Below are positions 8,598 through 16,389 of a stretch of 62,277 nucleotides of DNA, in pieces. The position numbers and the translations under genes are program-made. The notes beneath the pieces were generated by a model. That model did not search any database and was not told the origin of the DNA. It saw only the letters and a list, made by a program, of their open reading frames with translations. This DNA is from Candidatus Aveggerthella stercoripullorum (GTDB lineage: Bacteria > Actinomycetota > Coriobacteriia > Coriobacteriales > Eggerthellaceae). The stretch covers positions 1 through 62,277 of the forward strand of contig DVGB01000060.1 of NCBI GenBank assembly GCA_018712955.1. The letters run 5' to 3'. Within the stretch, counting starts at the first letter, position 1; each line of letters opens with the position of its first letter.

Positions 8598-9061
8598 CAG
8601 TAGCGCTTGGCATCCCCGGCAGCGTAGTCGTCGAACAGCTTGAGGCAGGCGCCGCGGTCGAACTCTTCCGAACCCACCGTCTCTTCCTCGCCGCCGAGCT
8701 GGCGGTAGAACGCTTCGTCGCGGAAGCCGATTTCCGCGCTGTCCTCGCGCGTACAGCCGTAGTAGACGGCTGCAATGTTCGACCAGAGAATCGCGCCGAG
8801 GCACATGGGGCACGGTTCGGCAGTCGTGTAGAGCTCGCAGCCGGAAAGGTCGTACGTTCCCAGGTTGCGGCAGGCATCGCGGATGGCCTCCATTTCGCCG
8901 TGGCAGGTAGGATCGTTGTTCGCCAGCACGCGGTTGTGGCCCTTACCGACGATTTCGCCGTCCTTTACGATGACGGACCCGAACGGGCCGCCGTCTCCGG
9001 CTTCGATGCCGCGGTACGCTTCGTCAATCGCAGCTTGCATAAAGGTGGAAGAGGGTTTCAT
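8597..9061 (-). CDS. Nucleoside deaminase (guanine deaminase/TadA family)
   Basis: 154 residues. The zinc-binding cytidine-deaminase fold is shown by CHGEMEAI (His-x-Glu) and PCPMCLGAI. The sequence FGSVIVKDGEIVGKGHN and the C-terminus resemble bacterial guanine deaminases (GuaD) more than the tRNA-adenosine deaminase, whose length and N-terminus differ. ATG 9061 was chosen over an earlier ATG because AAGGA lies 6 nt before it. It is separate from the LysR gene upstream. A GCATAAGGGCATGC site in its leader resembles sites near the aldo/keto reductase promoter. Confidence 0.82.
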   Translation of the reverse strand: MKPSSTFMQAAIDEAYRGIEAGDGGPFGSVIVKDGEIVGKGHNRVLANNDPTCHGEMEAIRDACRNLGTYDLSGCELYTTAEPCPMCLGAILWSNIAAVYYGCTREDSAEIGFRDEAFYRQLGGEEETVGSEEFDRGACLKLFDDYAAGDAKRY

Positions 9062-9090
9062 GTCGGTCCTTTCGTCGCTTATGAAATAAA

Positions 9091-9104
9091 GCATAAGGGC
9101 ATGC
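9091..9104. promoter_or_regulatory. Possible regulator half-site upstream of the deaminase
   Basis: GCATAAGGGCATGC resembles the GCATAAGAGATGC block repeated at 10048-10142. Shared use by the LysR-type regulator encoded at 9110-9973 is conjecture. Confidence 0.3.
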
Positions 9105-9109
9105 CTGCA

Positions 9110-9973
9110 TCATGACGTGGGATCTGGCCGGTTTTGCGCGGCGACCCAGTCGAAAAGCTCGGTGGCGTGAGCGCTCGCTTCTTGATGGGCCAGGAGGTAG
9201 AAGCGCACGTGGGCTTCGGAGTCTTCAAGGGGCACGACCGTTCTCCCGGGCATTTCGCCCGCCAGGTAGGCAGCGTTGGTCACGAACCCGAGCAAAGGCG
9301 ACGTGAGCGAAAGCTGTTCGAACACGACGCGGTCTTCCTGGACGAGGAAATCGGAGTGGGGCATCTTTTCATCTACCAGCGTGCGCCAAAAGCCGATGTT
9401 ACCGAACAGCAGGAAGTCTTCGCCGTCCACATCGGCGAAGGTGAGTGATTCCCGCGCCGCGAGCTCATGGCCGTTCGGCACGCTGACTGCCAGATCTTCG
9501 TCCATCAAATGGCAACAGCGAACGGCAGGGTAAAGCAAGGGCTTTCGGGAGATGCCGAGGTCCAGAGTACGGTCGAACAATTCGCGCTCGATGTCCTGCT
9601 GGCGCATGGTGCGGGACGAGAGCAGGCGGTCAGGGAAACGCTCGACGGACAGTGCGGTAAGGCGCCAGAGGGGTGCGGGCGCGACGGTGCCGACCGTAAG
9701 CGATCGCGCCCGGTTCGCCAGGTCATCGAGCGCGATGCGCATAAGGCGTTCCTCGTGCAGGATGGAGCGAGCGTACTCAAGCGCAGTCTTTCCTGCGTGA
9801 TTAAGCGCAACGTGGCGGCCGTTGCGGTCGAGCAGCTTGCATCCGAGCTCGCTCTCCAGCCGTGCAAGCGACCGGCTCAAGGCGGGTTGAGAAATGCGCA
9901 GGCTTTCGGCGGCGGCGCTCACGGTGCCCAATTCCGCTACGGTGCTCAGCTGCCTCAGTTGTTCGATGTTCAT
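9110..9973 (-). CDS. LysR-family transcriptional regulator
   Basis: 287 residues. The N-terminal winged helix-turn-helix is canonical (MNIEQLRQLSTVAELGTVSA followed by ISQPALSRSLARLESELGCKLLDR). The remainder is a periplasmic-binding-like effector domain. It is divergent from the aldo/keto reductase at 10224, the usual arrangement for a LysR regulator and its target. The 250-bp gap between them has repeated palindromic blocks. The effector is unknown. Confidence 0.9.
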   Translation of the reverse strand: MNIEQLRQLSTVAELGTVSAAAESLRISQPALSRSLARLESELGCKLLDRNGRHVALNHAGKTALEYARSILHEERLMRIALDDLANRARSLTVGTVAPAPLWRLTALSVERFPDRLLSSRTMRQQDIERELFDRTLDLGISRKPLLYPAVRCCHLMDEDLAVSVPNGHELAARESLTFADVDGEDFLLFGNIGFWRTLVDEKMPHSDFLVQEDRVVFEQLSLTSPLLGFVTNAAYLAGEMPGRTVVPLEDSEAHVRFYLLAHQEASAHATELFDWVAAQNRPDPTS

Positions 9974-10047
9974 CGCTTCTCTTCCCTGACGATACGGTAC
10001 GGGGCGACTATGCCGGGAGTGCTGACGGCGTTCGCCCGCATCCAGCA

Positions 10048-10142
10048 GATCCTATGCGCAAGAGATGCACTGCTGTTGCTGCGATTACGCTGGCCGCTAT
10101 CTTTTTGAGAGCGCTTATATGCATCCTATGCATAAGAGATGC
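10048..10142. promoter_or_regulatory. Direct-repeat/palindromic operator region between lysR and the aldo/keto reductase
   Basis: ATCCTATGCGCAAGAGATGC (10049-10068) and ATCCTATGCATAAGAGATGC (10123-10142) are near-identical 20-mers 74 bp apart. The second overlaps a palindrome at 10114-10136 with half-sites CTTATATGCAT and ATGCATAAG. Two helical-phase sites between a LysR gene and its divergent target fit LysR binding. Which promoter each controls is unknown. Confidence 0.55.
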
Positions 10143-10223
10143 TGTAATCGGCATTGTACTTCCTGTCCGGGCGCCGCGACAATCAAACCAGAAGAGCGAA
10201 CCGTTCCGACAGGAGGAAACACC

Positions 10224-11081
10224 ATGATCAAGGCGACGATGAACGATGGCCATGAGATTCCGGCGCTTGGCTTCGGCGTCTACCTTATGAGCTCTGTCGA
10301 GGTAGAGCAGTATCTGCCGCAAGCCATCGAGACGGGCTATCACCATATCGACACGGCAAACGCGTACTTCAACGAGGTCGCTGTCGGCAAGGTGGTGCGC
10401 GAGTCCGGCGTCCCGCGCGAAGACTTCTTCATCACGACGAAGCTATTCCCGCAGAGCTATCCGTACGATCAGTGCAAAGCCGACATTGACGCCACGCTCG
10501 AGCGGCTGGGCCTGGACTACGTGGACTTGCTGCTGTTCCACCAGCCTTACGGTGAGTACGTAGAAGGGTGGCGTGCCATGGAAGAGGCCGTGGCGGAAGG
10601 CAAGGTGCGCTCTATCGGCCTGTCCAACTTTCCGGTGCACAAGATCGAACAGATCATGGAGGTCGCGACCATCAAGCCTGCCGTGCTGCAAGTGGAGATC
10701 AACCCGTACTGGAACCAGCATGCGCTGAAGGCTGAGTTGGCGAAGATCGGTCTGGGAGATGTCGTCTTCGAAGGCTGGTATCCATTCGGGCATGGCGATG
10801 CAAAGCTGCTGGCGGAGCCCGTGCTGGCGAAGATCGCTGAAGCTCACGGCAAGACGCCTGCCCAGGTTATCCTCCGTTGGATGCTGCAGGAGGGCGACGT
10901 CACGTTCCCGAAGACCACGAACCCACAGCACATCCGCGACAACTTCGACGTTTTTGACTTCGAGCTGACCGACGACGAGATGGCCCGCATCAATGCGCTT
11001 CCGCAGAAGGCGTACTACGACGTGCCGGAGGAGGCGCCCGATTTCGTGCTGGTGCACAACGACTACCGCAACCAGGCGTAG
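10224..11081 (+). CDS. Aldo/keto reductase (AKR, prostaglandin F synthase/2,5-DKG reductase-like)
   Basis: 285 residues. The catalytic tetrad is visible: D43 and Y48 (HIDTANAYFN), K73 (TTKLF), H106 (LLLFHQPYG). The cofactor region near the C-terminus (TFPKTTNPQHIRDNFDVFDF) indicates NAD(P)H use. It reduces an aldehyde or ketone; the substrate cannot be told. ATG 10224 is preceded by a perfect AGGAGG. It is the likely target of the divergent LysR regulator. A paralogue at 11273 follows after 191 bp, so the two may be co-transcribed. Confidence 0.9.
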   Translation: MIKATMNDGHEIPALGFGVYLMSSVEVEQYLPQAIETGYHHIDTANAYFNEVAVGKVVRESGVPREDFFITTKLFPQSYPYDQCKADIDATLERLGLDYVDLLLFHQPYGEYVEGWRAMEEAVAEGKVRSIGLSNFPVHKIEQIMEVATIKPAVLQVEINPYWNQHALKAELAKIGLGDVVFEGWYPFGHGDAKLLAEPVLAKIAEAHGKTPAQVILRWMLQEGDVTFPKTTNPQHIRDNFDVFDFELTDDEMARINALPQKAYYDVPEEAPDFVLVHNDYRNQA

Positions 11082-11272
11082 GACGGCAATCAGCTCTTGT
11101 TCACCTGTTGCGGTCCGGCAAGCGTGCATGCTGCCCGCGTTGCCCGTGAAAAGCCCACCGGCTCCTGGAGGCCCAGTGGAATCCCGAAATGATCGTCGGC
11201 TGCCCGGAAGCACGGCGAGCTTACGAAAACGCCCGGCAGCTTGCCGGACACCTAAAACGAAAGGACCGATCC

Positions 11273-12151
11273 ATGGAATACAAAACCCTCAATAACGGTG
11301 TGAAGATGCCGATGCTCGGGTTTGGCGTCTACCAGACGCCGCCGGAGGACACGGAGCGCTGCGTTGCGGAAGCGCTGGAAGTGGGCTACCGCCTCATCGA
11401 CACGGCGCAGGCGTACGGCAACGAGGAAGGCGTCGGCGCCGCCGTGCGCAAAAGCGGCATTCCGCGCGAGGACGTGTTCATCACGAGCAAGATCTGGGTT
11501 TCCAATATGAACTACGAGCGTGCGACGGCGTCCATCGACGAAAGCCTGCGCCGCCTGGGCACCGACCACATCGACCTCATGCTGCTCCACCAGGCGATGG
11601 GCGACTATCCCGGCGCGTACCGCGCGATGGAGGATGCGTACAAGGCGGGGAAGATTCGCGCTATCGGCGTCTCGAACTTCTACCCGGAGCGATTGGTCGA
11701 CGTGTGCGCGCTCGCGGAGATTCCGCCGTCGGTGAACCAGGTCGAGACGCATCCGTTCCGCCAGCAGGACGCCGCGCATGCGGTGATGGTGCAGTACGGT
11801 GTGGCGCACGAGGCATGGGCGCCGTTCGCCGAGGCGAAGAACGGGATCTTCGAGAACGCTGTGCTGAAAGCTATGGGCGAAAAGCACGGCAAGACTGCTG
11901 GTCAGGTGGTGCTGCGTGCGCTCATGCAAAAGGACGTTATTGCGATTCCGAAGACGGTTCGCCGTGAACGGATGGAGGAGAACTTCGACGTGTTCGATTT
12001 CGTGCTCGACGCGGACGACATGACGGCGTTCGCGTCGTTGGAAGACCCGTCCTTCCCGCGCATTTTCGATCACTTCGACGCGGGCGTGGTCGGATGGATG
12101 CTGGGCGATCTGGTGAAGCAACAGCAGCTGGGAGGCGCCACGCTGTATTAG
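11273..12151 (+). CDS. Aldo/keto reductase, paralogue
   Basis: 292 residues. The same tetrad as the preceding gene is at the same positions: D43/Y48 (LIDTAQAYGN), K73 (TSKIW), H106 (LLHQAMG). The C-terminus has AIPKTVRRERMEENFDVFDF for cofactor binding. ATG 11273 is preceded by GAAAGGACCGATCC, a Shine-Dalgarno pattern used repeatedly in this window. Probably a tandem duplicate of the upstream reductase that has since diverged. A large hairpin follows its stop. Confidence 0.9.
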   Translation: MEYKTLNNGVKMPMLGFGVYQTPPEDTERCVAEALEVGYRLIDTAQAYGNEEGVGAAVRKSGIPREDVFITSKIWVSNMNYERATASIDESLRRLGTDHIDLMLLHQAMGDYPGAYRAMEDAYKAGKIRAIGVSNFYPERLVDVCALAEIPPSVNQVETHPFRQQDAAHAVMVQYGVAHEAWAPFAEAKNGIFENAVLKAMGEKHGKTAGQVVLRALMQKDVIAIPKTVRRERMEENFDVFDFVLDADDMTAFASLEDPSFPRIFDHFDAGVVGWMLGDLVKQQQLGGATLY

Positions 12152-12166
12152 GGAGCGTAAAACTAT

Positions 12167-12244
12167 CCGTGCGCTTTCGGTTGCCGTCCGAAGTGAGCAA
12201 GGGCGTTTGCGACCTTCCGATCGCAAGCGGGAGCGCACGGTTTT
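12167..12244 (+). terminator. Terminator-like long hairpin
   Basis: CCGTGCGCT (12167-12175) pairs with AGCGCACGG (12232-12240), which is followed by TTTT. The loop is long (56 nt) and may fold internally, so this is less certain than a compact terminator. Confidence 0.45.
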
Positions 12245-12378
12245 CCTTGTTCGCGCCCTTTCGCCTAACGCGTCGCCTCGCAGGCCTCCGGGGCGGGTAT
12301 GATGGTCGCGTTCGAACGCCACGCATGCCGTTGCCGACGTTCGGCATCGTATGACCGCACCGTGCGAAAGGAATTGCC

Positions 12379-12984
12379 ATGTACGTTGTCTGCCTTGACC
12401 TGGAAGGCGTGCTCGTTCCGGAAATCTGGATTGCGTTCGCCGAGGCGACCGGCATCGAAGAGCTCAAGCGCACTACGCGCGACGAGCCTGACTACGACAA
12501 GCTCATGGCTTTCCGCCTGGGCATCCTTGACGAGCACGGGCTGGGTCTCAAGGAGATTCAAGAGACCATCGCGCAGATCGACCCGATGCCGGGTGCGAAG
12601 GAGTTCCTGGACGAGCTGCGCTCCCTTACGCAGGTCATCATCATCAGCGACACGTTCACTCAGTTCGCGAAGCCTCTCATGGAAAAGCTCGGCTGGCCGA
12701 CGTTGTTCTGCAACGAGCTGGAATCGGCGGACGACGGCCGTATTACCGGCTGGAAGATGCGCTGCGACCAGTCGAAGCTCACGACGGTGCGTGCGCTGCA
12801 GTCCGCTGGCCTGAAGACCATCGCTGCCGGCGACAGCTTCAACGACCTAGGCATGATCAAGGCGTCCTCGGCAGGCTTCCTGTTCAAGAGCACCGAATCC
12901 ATCAAAGCCGACCATCCGGAAGTTCCTGCGTACGAAGAGTACGACGAACTGCTGGACGCCATCAAAGGGGCGCTTGCGCGCTAA
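12379..12984 (+). CDS. thrH: Bifunctional phosphoserine phosphatase/homoserine phosphotransferase
   Basis: 201 residues, HAD superfamily. Motif I is CLDLEGVLVPEIW, with the D-x-E nucleophile region characteristic of ThrH rather than SerB's D-x-D. Motif II is IIISDTF; motif IV is AAGDSFNDLGM. Length matches ThrH (about 200). ThrH dephosphorylates phosphoserine and can transfer the phosphate to homoserine. ATG 12379 follows GAAAGGAATTGCC. A TATGAT box near 12300 could be its -10. Downstream is a small EF-hand-like membrane protein. Confidence 0.9.
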   Translation: MYVVCLDLEGVLVPEIWIAFAEATGIEELKRTTRDEPDYDKLMAFRLGILDEHGLGLKEIQETIAQIDPMPGAKEFLDELRSLTQVIIISDTFTQFAKPLMEKLGWPTLFCNELESADDGRITGWKMRCDQSKLTTVRALQSAGLKTIAAGDSFNDLGMIKASSAGFLFKSTESIKADHPEVPAYEEYDELLDAIKGALAR

Positions 12985-12994
12985 GCATGGCAGC

Positions 12995-13216
12995 ATGGCG
13001 GTGTTCGACCGGAATAAAGACGGTACGACCGACGGCCTCGAGGTCGGACGAACCATTGCGGAAGGCGGCCTGTGGGTGGACTCTTTGGGCGGCGGGCGGA
13101 ATTCGTCCGGCGGAAAGGGCGGCACGGAGCCTGGCTGTTCGTGCGGTGGGTGCCTTATGGTCGTCGCGGTGCTGGCGGGCATTCTGATCGCAATCGCGTT
13201 CTTTTCGCAGGCCTGA
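12995..13216 (+). CDS. Small membrane protein with EF-hand-like loop, unknown
   Basis: 73 residues if started at ATG 12995; an upstream ATG at 12974 would overlap thrH by 11 nt. Residues 3-15 contain DRNKDGTTDGLE, which matches the calcium-coordinating spacing D-x-N-x-DG-x-x-D-x-x-E. A glycine-rich stretch and a CSCGGC motif come next, then a single C-terminal helix (MVVAVLAGILIAIAFF). No strong ribosome-binding site is seen, so it may be translated by coupling to thrH. Not a recognised family. Confidence 0.5.
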   Translation: MAVFDRNKDGTTDGLEVGRTIAEGGLWVDSLGGGRNSSGGKGGTEPGCSCGGCLMVVAVLAGILIAIAFFSQA

Positions 13217-13279
13217 TGCCGGGCAAGCTCAAGGCGCTAGAATGAGTGCGTCAGCACACGACGTTTCAAGGGGGCGTTC

Positions 13280-14452
13280 ATGCGGTATCGCGTACTCGGA
13301 AAGACCGGCCTGAAGGTAAGCGAGATTGGCTTCGGCGGCGAATGGATGGACGGCACGCTGGAGGAGACACGCGCGGTCGTGGAACGCTGCGAAGCGGGCG
13401 GCGTTAATTTCCTTGACTGCTGGATGGCGGATCCGACGCGACGTTCGAATCTGGGCGATGCGCTCGAAGGACACCGCGAGTGTTGGATTATCCAGGGGCA
13501 TATCGGTTCGACCTGGCAGGACGGGCAGTACGTGCGCACGCGCGACATGGGCCAGGTGAAGCCTGCGTTCGAAGATTTGCTCGCACGCTTCCATACGGAC
13601 TATATGGACGTCGGCATGATCCATTACGTCGACAAGGCGTTCGAATTCGAAGAGATCATGGCGGGGCCGTTCATGGCATACGTGCGCGAGCTTCTTCGGG
13701 CGGGCACTATCAGGCATATCGGCCTGTCAACGCATAATCCTGACGTCGCGCGTCTTGCCGTGGCGTGCCCCGAGATTGAAGTGGTCATGTTCAGCGTCAA
13801 TCCTGCTTTCGACCTCATGCCTGCCACCGAAAACCTCGACGACCTGTTCGGCGATTACGACGAAGGCCTTTCCGGCATGGACTCTGCGCGCGAAGCGCTC
13901 TATGCGGAAGCGGAGCAGTCCGGCACCGCGCTCACCGTCATGAAAGGCTATGCGGGCGGGCGCCTGTTCGACGAGAAGACTTCGCCCTTCGGCGTGGCGC
14001 TTACGCCGGTGCAGTGCATCCACTATGCGCTCACGCGTCCGGCGGTCGCAAGCTTTCTGGCAGGTTTTTCGGAGCCAGCGCACGTAGACGACGCGCTGGC
14101 CTACGAGGCCGCCACGGAAGACGAGCTCGACTATGCGACCGTGCTCGCAGGCGCGCCACGGCATGCGTACTTTGGACAGTGCACCTACTGCGGGCACTGC
14201 GCTCCCTGTCCTCAGGGTATCGACATTGCGACGGTGAACAAATTCTACGATCTGGCCATGCTGCAGGATGGCATGCCCGATTCTCTTCTGGGGCACTACC
14301 GTGCGCTCAGCGCGAACGCGGCGGACTGCATCTCCTGCCACGCGTGCGAACAGCGCTGTCCTTTCGGAGTGAAGGTTGCGGACAAAATGGCGAAGGCGGC
14401 GGTGCTGTTCGGCTCGGATGCCGCTTACCGCAGTTTGCGCAAGAAGGGGTGA
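13280..14452 (+). CDS. Aldo/keto reductase with two C-terminal 4Fe-4S clusters
   Basis: 390 residues. The barrel starts at MRYRVLGKTGLKVSEIGFGG and includes HIGLSTHNPDVARLA. The tail (about 295-385) has CTYCGHCAPCP and CISCHACEQRCP, each followed by further helices, for two cubane clusters. This resembles the partial gene at the start of the window. The usual tyrosine and histidine of the barrel tetrad are less clear than in the short reductases (FLDCWMAD replaces the D-T-x-x-x-Y block), so the chemistry may differ. ATG 13280 follows AAGGGGG. It lies 98 bp upstream of the formate dehydrogenase operon in the same direction; a link is possible but unproven. Confidence 0.85.
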   Translation: MRYRVLGKTGLKVSEIGFGGEWMDGTLEETRAVVERCEAGGVNFLDCWMADPTRRSNLGDALEGHRECWIIQGHIGSTWQDGQYVRTRDMGQVKPAFEDLLARFHTDYMDVGMIHYVDKAFEFEEIMAGPFMAYVRELLRAGTIRHIGLSTHNPDVARLAVACPEIEVVMFSVNPAFDLMPATENLDDLFGDYDEGLSGMDSAREALYAEAEQSGTALTVMKGYAGGRLFDEKTSPFGVALTPVQCIHYALTRPAVASFLAGFSEPAHVDDALAYEAATEDELDYATVLAGAPRHAYFGQCTYCGHCAPCPQGIDIATVNKFYDLAMLQDGMPDSLLGHYRALSANAADCISCHACEQRCPFGVKVADKMAKAAVLFGSDAAYRSLRKKG

Positions 14453-14550
14453 AGGCTGCCCTTTCGCCCGCTGACGTGGAGTACACTGTTTCTTTCAACG
14501 TCAGCCCGGCCGAACGGGTCAGGGCATTTACTTCGATAGGGGAGATGAAC

Positions 14551-16389
14551 GTGGCTGAACTGTCGAGAGCCCCGCGGGCGAAGGACGACGCCAGCGTGGG
14601 CACGGTCGTCGAACGCTTTATGCGCCGCGTCGAGGCAACGCCGCCAGGGGACTGCCCGCTCTCAACGCAGCTGTCCTTGCTGCAGGCAGGCATCGCGCAG
14701 ACCTGCGGAAAGTGCGTGCCCTGTCGCGACGGCCTGCCCCAGTTGGCTCGCCTGCTCGAAAGCGTGCTTGCATGCGAGGCCGAAGAAGGCGTGCTCGAGC
14801 GCATGCGCCAGCTTGCTGCCATGATCCAGGCCACGTCCGACTGCGCAATCGGCTATGAAGCGGCGAACGCGTTCCTGGACGGCATGGACGCGTTTGCGGC
14901 TGAATACGAAAGCCACGTGCACGAAGGGCGCTGCCAAGCGGGGGTCGGTCAGACGCTTCCCTGCGAGACGCTGTGTCCTGCCCACGTGAACGTCCCGGCT
15001 TATATCGCGTTGGTGGCGGAGGGCCGGTGTGCCGATGCAGTGAACATGGTGCGCAAGGACAATCCGTTTCCTACCGCATGTGCGTTCGTCTGCGAGCATC
15101 CGTGCGAAGAGCGCTGCCGCCGCATTCTGATCGATGCGCCCGTGAACATTCGCGGCATCAAAAAGTACGCGGTCGACCATGCGCCTGCCGACCATATCCC
15201 TTCGCTGCCGCGCAGCGTGGATACCGCGCGTACCGTGGCGGTCGTTGGCGGCGGTCCGAGCGGTTTGACCTGCGCGTATTTCCTTGCGCGCATGGGGCAT
15301 CGCGTGACGGTCTTCGAAGCGCGCGAACAGCTGGGCGGCATGATGCGCTACGGCATCCCTGCCTACCGCTTCCCGCGCGAACGCTTGGACCAGGACATTC
15401 GCGGCCTGCTGGAAGCGGGCACGATCACGGTGCGCTGTGGCGAGGAGATAGACGCCGCGCGCATGCGCGATATTGCCGGGTTCTACCACGCGGTCTACGT
15501 TGCCATTGGCGCCCAGGGCGGGAAAACCTTGCGCATGGAAGGCGCCGACGCGAAAGGCGTCATGTCGGCCGTTGAGATGCTTGGTCGCATTGGCGACGGA
15601 GACTACCCGGATTTCACAGGAAAGCGCGTGGTCGTTGTGGGCGGCGGCAATGTGGCGATGGACTGCGCGCGCACGTCGGTGCGTGCGGGCGCGGCAGAGG
15701 TTACGGTCGTGTATCGCCGTCGAAAAGAGGATATGACCGCGCTTCCCACGGAGGTGGAGGCCGCCATCGCTGAGGGCGTGGAGATGACGGTGCTCATGGC
15801 GCCGGATTCTATCGAAGTTGACGAGGAAGGCAACTGCACGGCACTCGTGGTCCAGCCGCAGATGATCGGACCGGTCAAGCGCGGCCGTCCCGCGCCCGTT
15901 GCTGCGCGCAAGCCCAAAGAGCGCATCAAGGCGGACGTCGTGCTGATCGCGGTGGGCCAGGACGTTCTTTCTGCGCCGTTCGAAGCGTTCGGCATGCAGA
16001 CGACCTGGGGCTGCTTTAACGCGGACGAGATGCTGCGCGCCGAAGGCATGGAAGGCGTGTTCGTAGGAGGCGACTGCCAGACAGGGCCTTCTACCGTCAT
16101 CAACGCCATTGCGGCGGGAAAGGTCGCCGCGCGCAATATAGACGAATACTTGGGGTACCACCATACGCTCGACTGCGACATCGATATTCCGGTGCCCGTT
16201 GCGAACGACCGCACGCCTACCGGTCGTGTCGAGGTGGAGGAGCGCCCCGCCCGCGAGCGGAAGCTTGACTATCGGGCGGTCGAAGGCGGCATGAGCAAAG
16301 AGGAGATGCTGCAGGAATGCCGCCGGTGCCTCCGCTGCGATCATTTCGGCTGCGGAGTCCTGGACGAGGGGAGGGTTCAGCATGATTAG
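14551..16389 (+). CDS. NuoF-tail/GltD-like FAD oxidoreductase, formate dehydrogenase partner
   Basis: 612 residues. Residues about 40-110 match the C-terminal 4Fe-4S domain of NuoF-type subunits (TCGKCVPCRDG: C52, C55, C58, with C98 as fourth ligand). A cysteine-rich linker (138-189) and a GltD-like flavoprotein follow. The FAD site is AVVGGGPSGLTCAYFLARMG, the NAD(P) site is VVVVGGGNVAMDCARTSVRA, and the C-terminal FVGGDCQTGPSTVINAIAAGK closes the FAD pocket. A short cysteine motif (CRRCLRCDHFGCG) ends the protein. It should pass electrons between FdhF and NAD(P)H. GTG 14551 was chosen because GGGGAG ends 6 nt before it, whereas the ATG at 14545 abuts that sequence. The stop overlaps the fdhF start by 8 nt, so the two are translationally coupled. 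Confidence 0.82.
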   Translation: MAELSRAPRAKDDASVGTVVERFMRRVEATPPGDCPLSTQLSLLQAGIAQTCGKCVPCRDGLPQLARLLESVLACEAEEGVLERMRQLAAMIQATSDCAIGYEAANAFLDGMDAFAAEYESHVHEGRCQAGVGQTLPCETLCPAHVNVPAYIALVAEGRCADAVNMVRKDNPFPTACAFVCEHPCEERCRRILIDAPVNIRGIKKYAVDHAPADHIPSLPRSVDTARTVAVVGGGPSGLTCAYFLARMGHRVTVFEAREQLGGMMRYGIPAYRFPRERLDQDIRGLLEAGTITVRCGEEIDAARMRDIAGFYHAVYVAIGAQGGKTLRMEGADAKGVMSAVEMLGRIGDGDYPDFTGKRVVVVGGGNVAMDCARTSVRAGAAEVTVVYRRRKEDMTALPTEVEAAIAEGVEMTVLMAPDSIEVDEEGNCTALVVQPQMIGPVKRGRPAPVAARKPKERIKADVVLIAVGQDVLSAPFEAFGMQTTWGCFNADEMLRAEGMEGVFVGGDCQTGPSTVINAIAAGKVAARNIDEYLGYHHTLDCDIDIPVPVANDRTPTGRVEVEERPARERKLDYRAVEGGMSKEEMLQECRRCLRCDHFGCGVLDEGRVQHD

